Shown here in pieces: positions 53,431 through 64,000 of a stretch of 64,000 nucleotides of DNA. The translations under genes were made by a program, and so were the position numbers. The notes beneath the pieces are model-generated. The model saw only the letters and a program-made list of their open reading frames with translations. It was not told the origin of the DNA and did no database searches. Source of the stretch: Eurosta solidaginis (Eukaryota; Arthropoda; Insecta; Diptera; Tephritidae); the NCBI RefSeq assembly GCF_040869045.1, contig NW_027137036.1, positions 62,001-126,000 of the forward strand, in the 5' to 3' direction. The first letter of the stretch is position 1; the number at the start of each line of letters is the position of its first letter.

Positions 53431-55430
53431 AAAAGTATTAATGAGGGTTTTAAAAGGGAGTAGCCCTTAGTTGTATATGTGAAGGCGTTTTCGAGATATT
53501 GACCAAAATGTGGACCAGGGTGACCCAGAACATCTTCTGTCGGGTACCGCTAATTTATTTGTATATGTGATACCACGAACAGTATTCCTGCCAAGATGCC
53601 AAGGGCTTTTGATTTCGCCCTGCAGAAGTTTTTAATTTCCTTCTACTAAATATGGTAGGTGTAACACCCATTTTACAAAGTTTTTTCTAAAGTTATATTT
53701 TGCGTCAAAAAACCAATCCAATTACCATGTTTTATCTCTTTTTTCATATATGGTACATAATTATGGAATTTTTTTCATTTTTCGTAATATTCGATATCGG
53801 AAAAGTGGGCGTGGTCATTGTCGGATTTCGGCTATATTTTATACCAAAATAAAGTGACTTCAGATAATTACGTGAACTAAGTTTAGTTAAGATATATCGT
53901 TTTTTGCGCAAGTTATCGTGTTAACGGCCGAGCGGAAGGACAGACGGTCGACTGTGTATAAAAACTGGGCGTGGCTTTAACCGATTTCGCCCATTTTCAC
54001 TGAACACAGTTATCGTCATAGAATCTTTGTCCCTACCAAATTTCACAATGATTGGTGAATTTTTGTTCGACTTATGGCATTAAAAGCATCCTAGACAAAT
54101 TAAATGAAAAAGGGCGGAGCCACGCCCATTTTGAAATTTTCTTTTATTTTTGTATTTTGTTGCACCATATTATTACTGGAGTTGAATTTTGGCATAATTT
54201 ACTTATATGCTGTAAAGATATTAACTTTTCTTTTAAAATTTGAATTTAAAAAATTTTTTTTTTAAAAAGTGGGCGTGGTCGTTCTCCGATTTTACTAATT
54301 TTTATTAAGCAGACATAAAGTAATAAGAGTAACGTTCCTGCCAAACTTCATCATGATATCTTCAACGACTGCCAAATTACAGCTTGCAAAACTTCAAAAT
54401 TACCTTCTTTTAAAAGTGGGCGGTGCCACACCCATTGTCCAAACTTTTTCTAATTTTCTATTTTGCGCCATAAGGTCAACGCACCTACCAAGTTATATCG
54501 CTTTATCCGTCTTTGGTAATGAATTATCGCACTTTTTCGGTTTTTCGAAATTTTCGATATGGAAAAAGTGGGCGTGGTTGTAGTCCGGATTCGTTCATTT
54601 TAAATAGCGATATGAGATGAGCGCCCAAGAACCTACATACCAAATTTCATCAAGATACCTCAAAATTTACTCAATTTGTCGTGTTTATAGACGGACGGAT
54701 AGAGGGACGGAAGGACGGACGGACATGGCTAAATGAATTTTTTTTTTTCACCCAGATCATTTTGATATATAGAAGTTCATATCTATCTCGATTAGTTTAT
54801 GCCGTTACGGATTACCGTTATGCGAACAAAGTTAATATACTCTGTGAGCTCTGCTCAGCTTAATATAATAATTTCGATATATAAAAGGGGCGTGGCACCT
54901 CCCATACAAATGGAATTTTTGGTACTGCATAACTTTGAAGGTATACATGCCAGAACATTGAAATTCAGTAAGGAGTTATATGAGGTCAATCCCTAACACC
55001 TCCAAGAAAATGCGGAATTGGGAAAAAGGGGGCGTGGCACCTCCCATACAAATGGAATCTTTGGTAATGCATAACTTTGAAGGTATACATATATGAGGTC
55101 ATCCCCCTGACACCACAAAGAAAATATGGAATTGGGAAACAGGGGGCGTGGCACCTCCCATACAAATGGAATATATTATACTGCATATATCTGGATGTCG
55201 TAATGGTAGGATAATTAAAATTTGTATGGAGCTATGTGACGTTAAGTCCTAACACCTGCAGTAAAATGTGGAATGGGGGAAAACTAAGGCTGCCGTACAC
55301 ACTTAAGTTATTTTAACACCTAAAGTTTGACTGCATTTTTGAGTTTGGCTGTTATGCCTTTTGGACGTTTAGTAATCTGCCACTGTTAAAAAATTGTTTA
55401 GCTTCAGTCTATCTACATCTATGTATATAT
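53431..55430 (+). repeat. Dispersed repeat X, copy 1
   Basis: About 2 kb, closely matched by 57150-59151. It begins with one satellite-like unit (GTGGACCAGGGTGACCC), contains many GTGGGCGTGG/GGGCGTGGC words and a GGACGGAC run (54690-54722), and ends TCAGTCTATCTACATCT at about 55425. It is non-coding. GGGCGTGGC-rich dispersed repeats are common in flies, but I cannot name the family. Confidence 0.75.
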
Positions 55431-55529
55431 AACAAGTAAGGAAGGTTAAGTTCGAACATTACATACTCAGTTGAGAGCTATGGTGACAACATAAGGGAAA
55501 ATAACCATGTAGGAAAATGAACCGAGGGA

Positions 55530-57170
55530 AACCCTGGAAGGTTTTTGTATGACATGTGTATCAAATGAAAGGCATTAAAGAGTATTTTATGAGGGAGTGC
55601 GCCATAGTTCTATAGGTGGACGCCATTTAGGGATATAGCCATAAAGGTGGATCAGGGTTGACTCTAGAATGCGTTTGTACGATATGGGTATCAAATGAAA
55701 GGTATTAATGAGTATTTTAAAATGGCGTGGACCTAAGTTCTATAGATGGACGCCTTTTCGAGATATCGCCGTAAAGATGGACCAGGGGTGACTCTAGAAT
55801 GCGTTTGCACAATATGGGCATCAAACGAAAGGTGTTAATGAGTATTTTAAAAGGGAGTGGGCCGTAGTTCTATAGGTGGACGCCGTTTCGAGATATCGTC
55901 ATAAAGGTGGACCAGGGGTGACTCTAGAATGCGTTTGTATGATATGGGTATCAAGTGAAAGGTGTTAATGAGTATTTTAAAAGGGAGTAATCCTTAGTTC
56001 CATAGGTGGACGCCGTTTCGAGATATCGCCATAAAGGTGGACCAGGGGTGACCCTAGAATTTGTTTGTACAATATGGGTACCAAAAGAAAGGTGTTAATG
56101 AGTATTTTAAAAGGGAGTGGGCCTTAGTTCTATAGGTGGATGCCGTTTCGAAATATCGCCATAAAAGTGGACCAGGGGTGACTCTAGAATGTGTTTGTAC
56201 GATATGGATATCAAATTAAAGGTATTAATGAGGATTTTAAAAGGGAGTGGTGGTTGTTGTATAGGTGGTTGCCTTTTCGAAATATCGCCATAAAGGTGGA
56301 CCAGGGGTGACTCTAGAATGCGTTTGTACGATATGGATATCAAATTAAAGGTATTAATGAGTATTTTAAAAGGGAGTAATCCTTAGTTCCATAGGTGGAC
56401 GCCGTTTCGAGATATTGCCATAAAGGTGGACCAGGGGTGACCCTAGAATTTGTTTGTACAATATGGGTATCAAAAGAAAGGTGTTAATGAGTATTTTAAA
56501 AGGGAGTAATCCTTAGTTCCATAGGTGGACGCCGTTTCGAGATATCGCCATAAAGGTGGACCAGGGGTGACCCTAGAATTTGTTTGTACAATATGGGTAT
56601 CAAAAGAAAGGTGTTAATGAGTATTTTAAAAGGGTGTGGGGCTTAGTTCTATAGGTGGACACCTTTTCGGAATATCGCCACAAAGGTGGACCAGGGGTGA
56701 CTCTAGAATGTGTTTGTACGATATGGGTATCAAATTAAAGGTATTAATGAGGGTTTTTAAAGGGAGTGGTGGTTGTTGTATAGGTGGTCGCATTTTCGAG
56801 ATATCGCCATAAAGGTGGACCAGGGGTGACCCTAGAATTTGTTTGTACAATATGGGCATCAAAAGAAAGGTGATAATGAGTATTTTAAAAGGGAGTATTC
56901 CTTAGTTCCATAGGTGGACGCCGTTTCGAGATATCGCCATAAAGGTGGAGCAGGGTTGACCCTAGAATTTGTTTGTACAATATGGGTATCAAAAGAAAGG
57001 TGTTAATGAGTATTTTAAAAGGGTGTAGGGCGTAGTTCTATAGGTGGACGCCTTTTCGAGATATCGCCATAAAGGTGGACCAGGGGTGACTCTAGAATGA
57101 GTTTGTACGATATGGGTATCAAATAAAGGTATTAATGAGAGTTTTAAAAGGGAGTGGTGGTAGTTGTATA
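55530..57170 (+). repeat. 130-bp satellite array, about 12 units
   Basis: The motif ACYCTAGAAT recurs with a spacing of 130 bp (55661, 55791, 55921, 56051, 56181, about 56310, then every ~130 to 57090). Two monomer types alternate irregularly: one with CTCTAGAATGCGTTTG, the other with CCCTAGAATTTGTTTG. The uniform length points to unequal exchange. ORFs here are repeat artefacts. Confidence 0.92.
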
Positions 57171-59151
57171 TGTGAAGGCGTTTTCCAGATATCGACCAAA
57201 ATGTGGACTAGGGTGACCCAGAACATTATCGGTTGGATACCGCTAATTTATTTATATATGTAATACCTGGCAAGATTTTAAGGGTGTTTTATTTCGCCCT
57301 GCAGAACTTTTTCATTTTCTTCTACTTAATATGGTAGGTGTCACAACCATTTTATAAAGTTTTTTCTAAAGTTATATTTCGCGTCAATAAAACAATCCAA
57401 TTACCTTACCATGTTTCATCCCTTTTTTCGTATTTGGTATAGAATTATGGCATTTTTTTCATTTTTCGCAATTTTCGATATCGAAAAAGTGGGCGTGGTC
57501 ATAGTCCAATATCGTTCATTTTTCATACCAAGGTAAAGTGGGTTCAGATAAGTACGTTAACTGAGTTTAGTAAAGATATATCGATTTTTGCTCAAGTTAT
57601 CGTGTTAACGGCCATGCGGAAGGACAGACGGACGACTGTGTATAAAAACTGGGCGTGGCATCAACCGATTTCACCCATTTTCACAGAAAACAGTTAAAGC
57701 CATAAAATCTATGCCCCTATCAAATTTCAAAAGGATTGGTTAATTTTTGTTCGATTTATGGCATTAAAAGTATCCTAGACAAATTAAATGAAAAAGGGCG
57801 GAGCCACGCCCATTTTTAAATTTTCTTTTATTTTTGTATTTTGTTGCACCATATCATTACTGGAATTGAATCTTGACATAATTTACTTATATACTGTAAA
57901 GATATTAAATTTTTTGTTAAAATTTTACTTTAAAAAATTTTTTTTTTTAAAAGTGGGCGTGGTCCTTCTCCGATTTTGCTAATTTTTATTAAGCGTACAT
58001 ACAGTAATAAGGGTAACGTTCCTGCCAAATTACATCATGATATCTTCAACGACTGCCAAATTACAGCTTGCAAAAGTTTTAAATTACCTTCTTTAAAAAG
58101 TGGGCGGTGCCACGCCCATTGTCCAAAATTTTACTAATTTTATATTTTGCGTCATAAGTTCAACTCATCTACCAAGTTTCGTCGCTTTATCTGTCTTTTG
58201 TAATGAATTATCGCACTTTTTCGATTTTTCGAAATTTTCGATATCGAAAAAGTGGGCGTGGTTATAGTCCGATATCGTTCATTTTAAATAGCGATCTGAG
58301 ATGAGTGCTCAGGAACCTACATACCAAATTTCATCAAGATACCTCAAAATTTACTCAAGTTATCGTGTTAACGGACGGACGGACGGACGGACATGGCTCA
58401 ATCAAATTTTTTTTTGATCCTGATTATTTTGATATATGGAAGTCTATATCTATCTCGATTCCTTTATATATGTACAACCAACCGTTATCCAATCAAACTT
58501 AATATACTCTGTGAGCTCTGCTCAACTGAGTATAAAAATCAAATTCTGTGTGTGTGTGTGTTCGCTATGGAAACGTATTTCCCACACCTCAATTATCATC
58601 AGATTTTAGTTATGGGTTCCTTCGATCAACGGGAAGGTTTTAGGCTAAAAATAATTTCGATATATAAAAGGGGCGTGGCACCTCCAATACAAATGGAATC
58701 TTGGGTACTGCATAACTTTGAAGGTATACATGCCAGAAGGGCGTGGCACCTCCCATACAAATGGAATCTTTGGTAAACTTTGAAAGTATACATGCCAGAA
58801 CATTGAAATTCAGTAAGGAGTTATATGAGGTCAATCCCTAACACCACCAAGAAAATAATGAATTGGAAAAAGGGGTGTGGCACCTCCCATACAAATGAAA
58901 TATATTATACTGCATATATATGGATGTCGTAATGGTAGGATAATTAAAATTGGTAAGGAGCTATGTGACGTTAAGTCCTAACACCTCCAGTAAAATGTGG
59001 AATGGGGAAAAACTATGGCTGCCGTACAAACTTAAGTTATTTTAACGCCTAAAGTTTGACTGCATTGTTGAGTTTGGCTGTTATGCCTTTTGGACGTTTA
59101 GTAATCTGCCGCTGTTAAAAAAATTGTTTAGCTTCAGTCTATCTACATCTT
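57171..59151 (+). repeat. Dispersed repeat X, copy 2
   Basis: Matches 53431-55430 in order and orientation, including the GGACGGAC run (58371-58391) and the end TCAGTCTATCTACATCT. It follows the satellite array directly, so the satellite appears to be the left part of the repeat unit. An extra GGGGCGTGGCACCTCC sub-duplication lies at 58670-58760. Confidence 0.75.
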
Positions 59152-60080
59152 CTATAAAAATCAAATTCTGTGTGTATGTTCCCTATGAAAACGTGTTTGC
59201 CATACTTCGGTCATCACCAAATTTTGGTTCTAGGTTCCTTCGATCAAGGCGAAAGTTTTTCATATTTCAGAATTAAGAATTTTAAATTTAAATGTTTTTG
59301 TTTTTTGGCTATGCGAATGAACTATCTTAGCTCCCAAAAATGATCATGTTAACAAAATCAATGATCGCATTCAAAATCAATTTCCTGGTGAAGTGACGAA
59401 ATATAAATCGATCGACACAGTTACAGATGAAGATAAAATTGTTAATTATCCAAATGAATTTCTATACTCCTTAGAACCAAAAGAAATGTCTGCGTATATA
59501 TCAACTTTGAAAATTGGATAACCAATCATGCTTCTTCGGAATTTAAACTCACCAAAATTGTGCAATGGAACCAGACATTGCATTTAGAAATTAATGCCGA
59601 ATGTCATCAAAGCAACAATCATCAGCGGTAAAAGCAAATGTGAAGATGTGCTCATACCACGAATCCCAATGATTCCTACAGATTTGCCATTCAATTTTAA
59701 GCGCTTACAGTTTCCTGTACGCCTTATTTTTGTAATTACAATCAACAAAGCACAAGCACAATCGCTTACTGTTGCAGGCTTAAATTTAGAGAGTCCGTGC
59801 TTTTCCCATGGCCAGCTATATGTTGCTTGCTCTAGAGTTGGAACACCAAAAAATCTGTTTATCTTTGCACCGAACGAATAAACCAAAGCTATTGTGTACC
59901 CACATGTATTACAATAAGATACAAGAATAAAATGTTTTAACAGAAAATTTCGCCAAATATGCGTACAAAATTCAATTCAATTTACAGAACAATAAATTAA
60001 ATTATCAACAAACAAAACAGAAAAAATAACGCAACATCCATTCGATCTCGGGCGTTACTACGTACGCTGGGTAAAGCTAG
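59152..60080 (+). mobile_element. Helitron-like element, internally deleted
   Basis: The left end TCTATAAAAATCAAATTCTG starts with TC immediately after the shared end of repeat X. The right end is a short hairpin (GCGTTACTACGTACGC, about 60052-60067) followed by CTAG at 60077-60080 and a T, the canonical Helitron 3' signature. The only coding piece is the helicase C-terminus. The sequence near 58527 also begins TATAAAAATCAAATTCTG, so related ends occur in the neighbouring repeat. Confidence 0.75.
59594..59881 (+). pseudogene. Helitron PIF1-like helicase C-terminus
   Basis: Reads MIPTDLPFNFKRLQFPVRLI, TINKAQAQSLTVAGLNLE and CFSHGQLYVACSRVGTPKNL. These are the last helicase motifs of Helitron Rep/helicase proteins; motif VI is well preserved, and the usual KAQGQS is KAQAQS. 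A degraded upstream part (59400-59590) shows NYPNEFLYSLE-like pieces in other frames. The rest of the protein is missing. Confidence 0.85.
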
Positions 60081-60226
60081 TATATAATAATAACGTAAAA
60101 AAGCAAAAAAATTTAAAATTAGTAAAAATCCGCTGTGTGATAAGAAATTACTATGTAGATTAGTATTATATACTTCATTACAGTCAATACAAAAAGTTCC
60201 CCCCATGGAACCGCGGATGATAATAA

Positions 60227-60720
60227 AAATAAATGATAATACATACATGAATAGAAAGGGACTTATGAAAAAAATCGCCGCTAGGGGACGGAAGGATCGA
60301 TATATTCACAAAAATCGTATTTGTGGTCCGATTTGGCTGATATTTGTAACACATAATACATACATGAATAGAAAGCGACTTATGGAAAAAAATCGCCGCT
60401 AGGTGGCGCATGAATCGAGATATTCACAAAAATCGTATTTGTGGTCCGATTTCGCTCATATGTGGAACACATAATACAACAGGAATAGAAAGCGGCATAT
60501 GGAAAACAATCGCCGCTAGGTGGCGCAAGGATCGAGATATTCACAAAAATCGTATTTGTGGTCCGATTTGGCTCATATTTGGAAATCATATTTGACATAC
60601 AGCAATTGAAACCGCTCTAGTGAAAAAAATTCACGCTAGGTGTCGCAAAAATTGAGATATTCAAACAACTCGTACCTGTCTGTCCGATTTGGCTCTTTGA
60701 ACAAATATTATATACAGTCC
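60227..60720 (+). repeat. About 118-bp tandem repeat, four units
   Basis: Units hold ATCGCCGCTAGGTGGCGCA, then GATATTCACAAAAATCGTAT and TTGTGGTCCGATTTGGCTC. CGCTAGG recurs at about 60278, 60396, 60513 and 60634. The last unit is diverged. Open frames on both strands are repeat artefacts. Confidence 0.88.
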
Positions 60721-60862
60721 GGTAGAAGTGACATCAAAATACCTTGGAGCACATAAGTTCAAATTTTGTTAGTGAAATTTCTGTAAAAAATCATTTCCCG
60801 GTAGAAGTGATGTCAAAATACTTTGGAGCACATAAGTTCAAATTTTGCTAGTGAAATTTCAG
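60718..60862 (+). repeat. About 80-bp direct duplication
   Basis: Two copies of CGGTAGAAGTGAYRTCAAAA...TTGGAGCACATAAGTTC at 60719-60789 and 60800-60862. Confidence 0.8.
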
Positions 60863-60888
60863 TATAATAAAATAAATTTAAAAAAATG

Positions 60889-61352
60889 TTGAAGTTAAAC
60901 GGTTTTATTGAAATCAATACTTACATTAAGTAATAATAATACTAAAAGATAGAAAATAATATAATTTAAATAAATTTTAAGTTAAACGGTTTTATTGAAA
61001 ACAATACTTACATTAAGTAGTAATAATACTAAAAGATAGAAAATAATTAGGTAGGTCCTAGGTGCTATTCATCACACTCCTCATCAATCTAGGGCGTTGA
61101 TCAGACAACTAAATAAAAGCGTTGGGTTCGTGAAATTTCTAAAAATGTGAGGCATAGCATAACCTGATTAAAGGTCAGTTGATCTTACTTATCTATCTAT
61201 ACTATCAATAGAAATTTGACGCGTCCAATGCTTTTATTTAATTGTATGATCAACGCCCTAGATTGATGAGGAGTTTAGTGACTAGTACCTAGGACCAACC
61301 TAATTATTTATTACTTAATGTAAGTATTGTTTTCAATAAAACCGTTTAACTT
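60889..61352. repeat. Foldback (inverted-repeat) element
   Basis: The left arm (60979-61140) is the inverse complement of the right arm (61211-61352) over ~150 bp with mismatches; both contain TCTAGGGCGTTGATCA or its complement. The unpaired centre is ~70 bp. The outer part of the left arm is duplicated at 60889-60960. Probably a MITE-like foldback; the superfamily is not assignable. Confidence 0.78.
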
Positions 61353-61860
61353 TTTTTAAATATTTTATTTTGGATACACACATTAGCGGATCATTTTTTC
61401 TACACTTAAAAACTAACAAATTAATGTAACTCTAAATATACATATATATATATATATTTCAATAAAATACCTCATTAAACCTACACAGTGTTCTATAAGT
61501 TACTTGTGGAAGAAAGTTCCGGATGTTCCTGCGATTTTGGATTGCGCTACAGTTGTTCTGGTGAGTTTATCCACGCACAGTTTTTTTGCCACACGAAAGG
61601 TAGGGGGCTCCCACCTCGTCCATACACCATATCGCACACCAAAAAGGGCCCCATTGACAATAATATTTCTTCAATATTACATATTTTTTGGTGGCCCATG
61701 AGGGGAATCCTTTCCAATCATTTCTACCGTGAAATTATACAACTATACAATTATATTATATGCTTGCTAATATCCCTGCTGCATAAAAATAATATCCGGC
61801 TTATTCATCATATCATACATATTTAGATTTCGGCGCTCTGCAGTCAAAAGTTGCTATAAG
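61353..61860. other. Region upstream of MITE, possible BEL-C LTR end
   Basis: AT-rich with a TATATA run (61441-61457) and AATAAA at about 61463. It may hold the end of an LTR for the BEL element that starts at 62374, but no second LTR is in the window to confirm this. Frames at 61488-61826 show no domain. Confidence 0.35.
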
Positions 61861-62210
61861 CAAAGATTATCGAAAATAAAGATGTTGCAGGCGCAAACTT
61901 CGATGGAAAGCAGCGGAGCGTAACAAAATTCTAGTAGGTCACTTTCACCACAACAACAACTTTAACACAATTTTTAAAATAATTTAAGCACAGAAATACA
62001 CTGATTGGAGTTTTAGAAAGTAAAATTTAAAATTCTGAACACATTAGCTGAATAAAAAGTGTACAAATAATTGTTAAATAACAAATACAGACAGTGGTAG
62101 CTAACAAATTCTGCTGTGGTAAGTGGTGAATGTGACCTACTAGAAGTTATGTGAAGCTTGCTTCACACGATTTTTCGTCCTTGCAACATCTTACTTTTCG
62201 ATAATCTTTG
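61861..62210. mobile_element. MITE with ~40-bp TIRs, hAT-like
   Basis: The ends CAAAGATTATCGAAAATAAA and the inverse (TTTTCGATAATCTTTG at 62195-62210) pair through AGATGTTGCA. Direct flanks CTATAAG (61854-61860 and 62211-62217; 8 bp if the adjoining C is shared) resemble the 8-bp hAT duplication. It is 350 bp without coding capacity. Confidence 0.78.
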
Positions 62211-62373
62211 CTATAAGCGCAGATTCTTTCTTTGGATCGAATCGAAAACGCTTTCATCTGCCAACATCTAACATACCTACATACGTATATTCAACGCTTA
62301 CATTGTATATTTCGATTTTCTTCACATTAATTTATTTAATTGGCATAGCCATATACTTATAAAGAAATAAAAT

Positions 62374-63333
62374 ATGGGGGATATAACATTAATCAAGCTA
62401 GAAGCAAATCGACTTACTTTAAGAAAGATTTTACTTCGCGAAAAACTAAGCCATATTTTGAACAGCGATTAAACCGCATTAGTGCTTTGAATGAGAAGTT
62501 TTGTTCCACGCACAAATCAATTATATGTTCAGACATTAAAGATGACCATGAATATTTTATTAATGATGTTTCCTCCAAATTTGAAGAAATTCACCTGGAA
62601 CTCTTCTGTCTGGTAAAACAGCAGCAAACAGATATGTTCCCCCGCACCGGATTGTGAGGAAACAAAGACTAAGAACCAGTCATCTGATTCTCAAGTGCAA
62701 TTTTTCGCTCCTGCTCAATTCCCACGTTTACCAGTACCCTCGTTTTCTGGCAAGTTCACCGATTGGCCAAGCTTCCATGATTCGCTCAATCGACTAATTC
62801 ACAACAACCTTGAATTAAATTCTATCCAAAAATTTCATTATTTGAAGCAGGCATTGGCAATTGACCGTGATCTAGATATACATCAAATGCTTTTAACGGA
62901 AGCCAATTATACCACGGCATGGGAGTTGTTAATAAAACGTTATAATAATCCGCGTATAATGTTTTCCCATCATATGAATACGTTAAAAAATTTACCAGTT
63001 CTCGTTAAAGAACAGGCAGACGACATAAAGACTTTGCTCAATGTGACGAATGTGTGTGTTAATGAATTTAAACGGCTTAAGCTTCCAATAGGGGAATGCG
63101 ATCATTGGATTGCACATTACTTAACAATCAAACTACCAGTTGAAACACACTCCGGATGGGAGCGTCATCTAGGAAGTAAAATCGAGATCCCGACTTTTCC
63201 TGATCTACAAGACTTTTTAACCAATCGTCTCTTTACGATTGATGCAATCAAAAATCGCACTTTAACTTTCAATGCCACACCCATACGTCCACTGTCAAAT
63301 GAAATCAAAATTACCTGCGCGTACGGTACCTAA
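62374..63333 (+). pseudogene. gag: BEL-C gag (third BEL/Pao element)
   Basis: The first frame starts at ATG 62374 (MGDITLIKLEANRLTLRKIL) and ends after 32 codons. The reading continues shifted (YFEQRLNRISALNEKF) to about 62655, then 62695-63333 is open with FPRLPVPSFSGKFTDWPSFH, LTEANYTTAWELLIKRYNNP and ERHLGSKIEIPTFPDLQDFL, the DUF1759 gag core. It is clearly a different BEL lineage from BEL-A and BEL-B. At least two frame breaks make it a pseudogene unless readthrough is invoked. Confidence 0.85.
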
Positions 63334-64000
63334 GGTAAAATCACACCACGCTGCCACTTGAGTCCATCAATCTTCACAAGATCTTTGTGCTCTTTGTGGC
63401 CAAGCACATATAATTCGCCGTTGCCCAACCTTTCTATCCAAAGATTGCTTTGAAAGAAAGAACATCTTCGATAAAACTAAGCTGTGTCTCGACTGTTTGA
63501 GTAAGTTTCATGCATTATCACAATGCACAAGCAGCAAAAACTGCATACAATGTGGTCAGCGTCATCACACATTACTACATTTTCCACGGACTTCTCAAAC
63601 CAATACAGCGACAACCACAACAGTTCAATACGCCCATCCTTTCACACCAGCATCGGCTTCAACACAAGGGCAGGTAGGGCTTAGATCCACACCATCATTA
63701 GATACACAACGTGGTGCTCATGCCCACGCAACTTTAGCAGCCAACTCTGTACAAGTGGACTCTAACCCATCTGCTAGTCATTTGTCCAAACAGGTTCTTT
63801 TGGCCACGGCTTTAGTTTCACTACGGAACGAAGCCATAAATCAATCCTCCACAATTTATGTTCTTATCGATCAAGGTTCGACTTATCTCACTACGGAACT
63901 GGCAAGTCGGCGCTATGTTCCACAAGAAATGGATTGCTCAACGAACCCATTTCGGCTGGATTTTGCTGGGTCGAATCGATTCTTCCCCACCTCCTGCTAT
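63334..64000 (+). pseudogene. BEL-C zinc knuckles and protease start, runs off window
   Basis: About 63385-63590 reads CALCGQAHIIRRCPTF, CLDCLSKFHALSQC and CIQCGQRHHTLLHF, the three-part BEL zinc region. From about 63780 VLLATALVSLRNEAINQSS and YVLIDQGSTYLTTEL mark the protease, with DQG where DSG/DTG is usual. The element continues beyond the right edge. Confidence 0.8.

Noticed and set aside
53276..53470. Small protein with 12-residue repeats (MVIYNLANPDPG)
   Set aside because: It is the in-frame reading of a 36-bp tandem repeat next to a satellite; no independent sign of coding.
56107..56862. Two similar minus-strand ORFs of 78 codons
   Set aside because: Shadow frames of the 130-bp satellite monomers.
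60205..60598. ORFs on both strands with repeated motifs
   Set aside because: They arise from the ~118-bp tandem repeat; both strands are open, as expected for a repeat without stops.

Overview
The window looks like a transposon-packed stretch of an insect genome, most likely a higher dipteran and plausibly a tephritid fruit fly. The evidence is the mix of BEL/Pao LTR elements, R1/LOA-, Jockey/CR1- and RTE-like LINEs, a tRNA-derived SINE with a 9-bp target duplication, a Helitron end, and the AT-rich, GGGCGTGGC-studded dispersed repeats common in flies. The taxonomic call is inference. I see no single-copy host gene, bacterial operon, rRNA, genuine tRNA gene or CRISPR array. Almost every coding stretch belongs to a mobile element and most are broken.

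Layout. (1) 1-20317 is a nest four levels deep. A minus-strand LOA/R1-type LINE fragment (about 342-581 plus 18937-19745) is split by a pogo/Tigger-like DNA transposon (584-18934, TA duplication, about 24-bp TIRs). That transposon is split inside its transposase by a 16.9-kb BEL element, BEL-A (1456-18355, paired ~615-bp LTRs). BEL-A in turn holds a Jockey/CR1-type LINE in its pol gene (7698-9705) and a SINE (11794-12153). (2) 20318-22373 is the 5' half of a minus-strand LINE. (3) 22378-26152 is a Ty3/Gypsy deletion derivative flanked by ATAT, with a gag-protease-integrase-tail reading frame. (4) 26153-43733 is a plus-strand LINE split in its ORF2 tail by BEL-B (30349-43440, minus orientation, LTRs of about 500 bp, 5-bp duplication). 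(5) 44964-47100 is a second copy of the locus that occupies the left edge. (6) 47100-52142 holds a Gypsy pol scrap and a plus-strand LOA LINE that carries an RTE-like LINE insertion. (7) 53100-60080 holds two ~1.9-kb direct repeats around a 130-bp satellite, then a Helitron 3' end with a helicase tail. (8) 60081-62217 holds tandem, foldback and MITE repeats. (9) 62374-64000 is the start of a third BEL element, which runs off the window.

The most interesting material lies in the two large BEL elements. Both carry, just downstream of pol, tandem hairpins with the same architecture, whose stems show paired substitutions. BEL-A also has about 15 tandem hairpins between its primer-binding site and gag. 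BEL-B carries, antisense to its own genes, a block with canonical GTAAGT...CAG mini-introns, a TATA box, an ORF with two C2H2 zinc fingers and a longer decayed reading frame of unknown origin. BEL-A has a second, BEL-like gag-protease cassette next to its 3' LTR. Whether these are captured genes, remnants of other elements, or a regular part of this family is the main open question.
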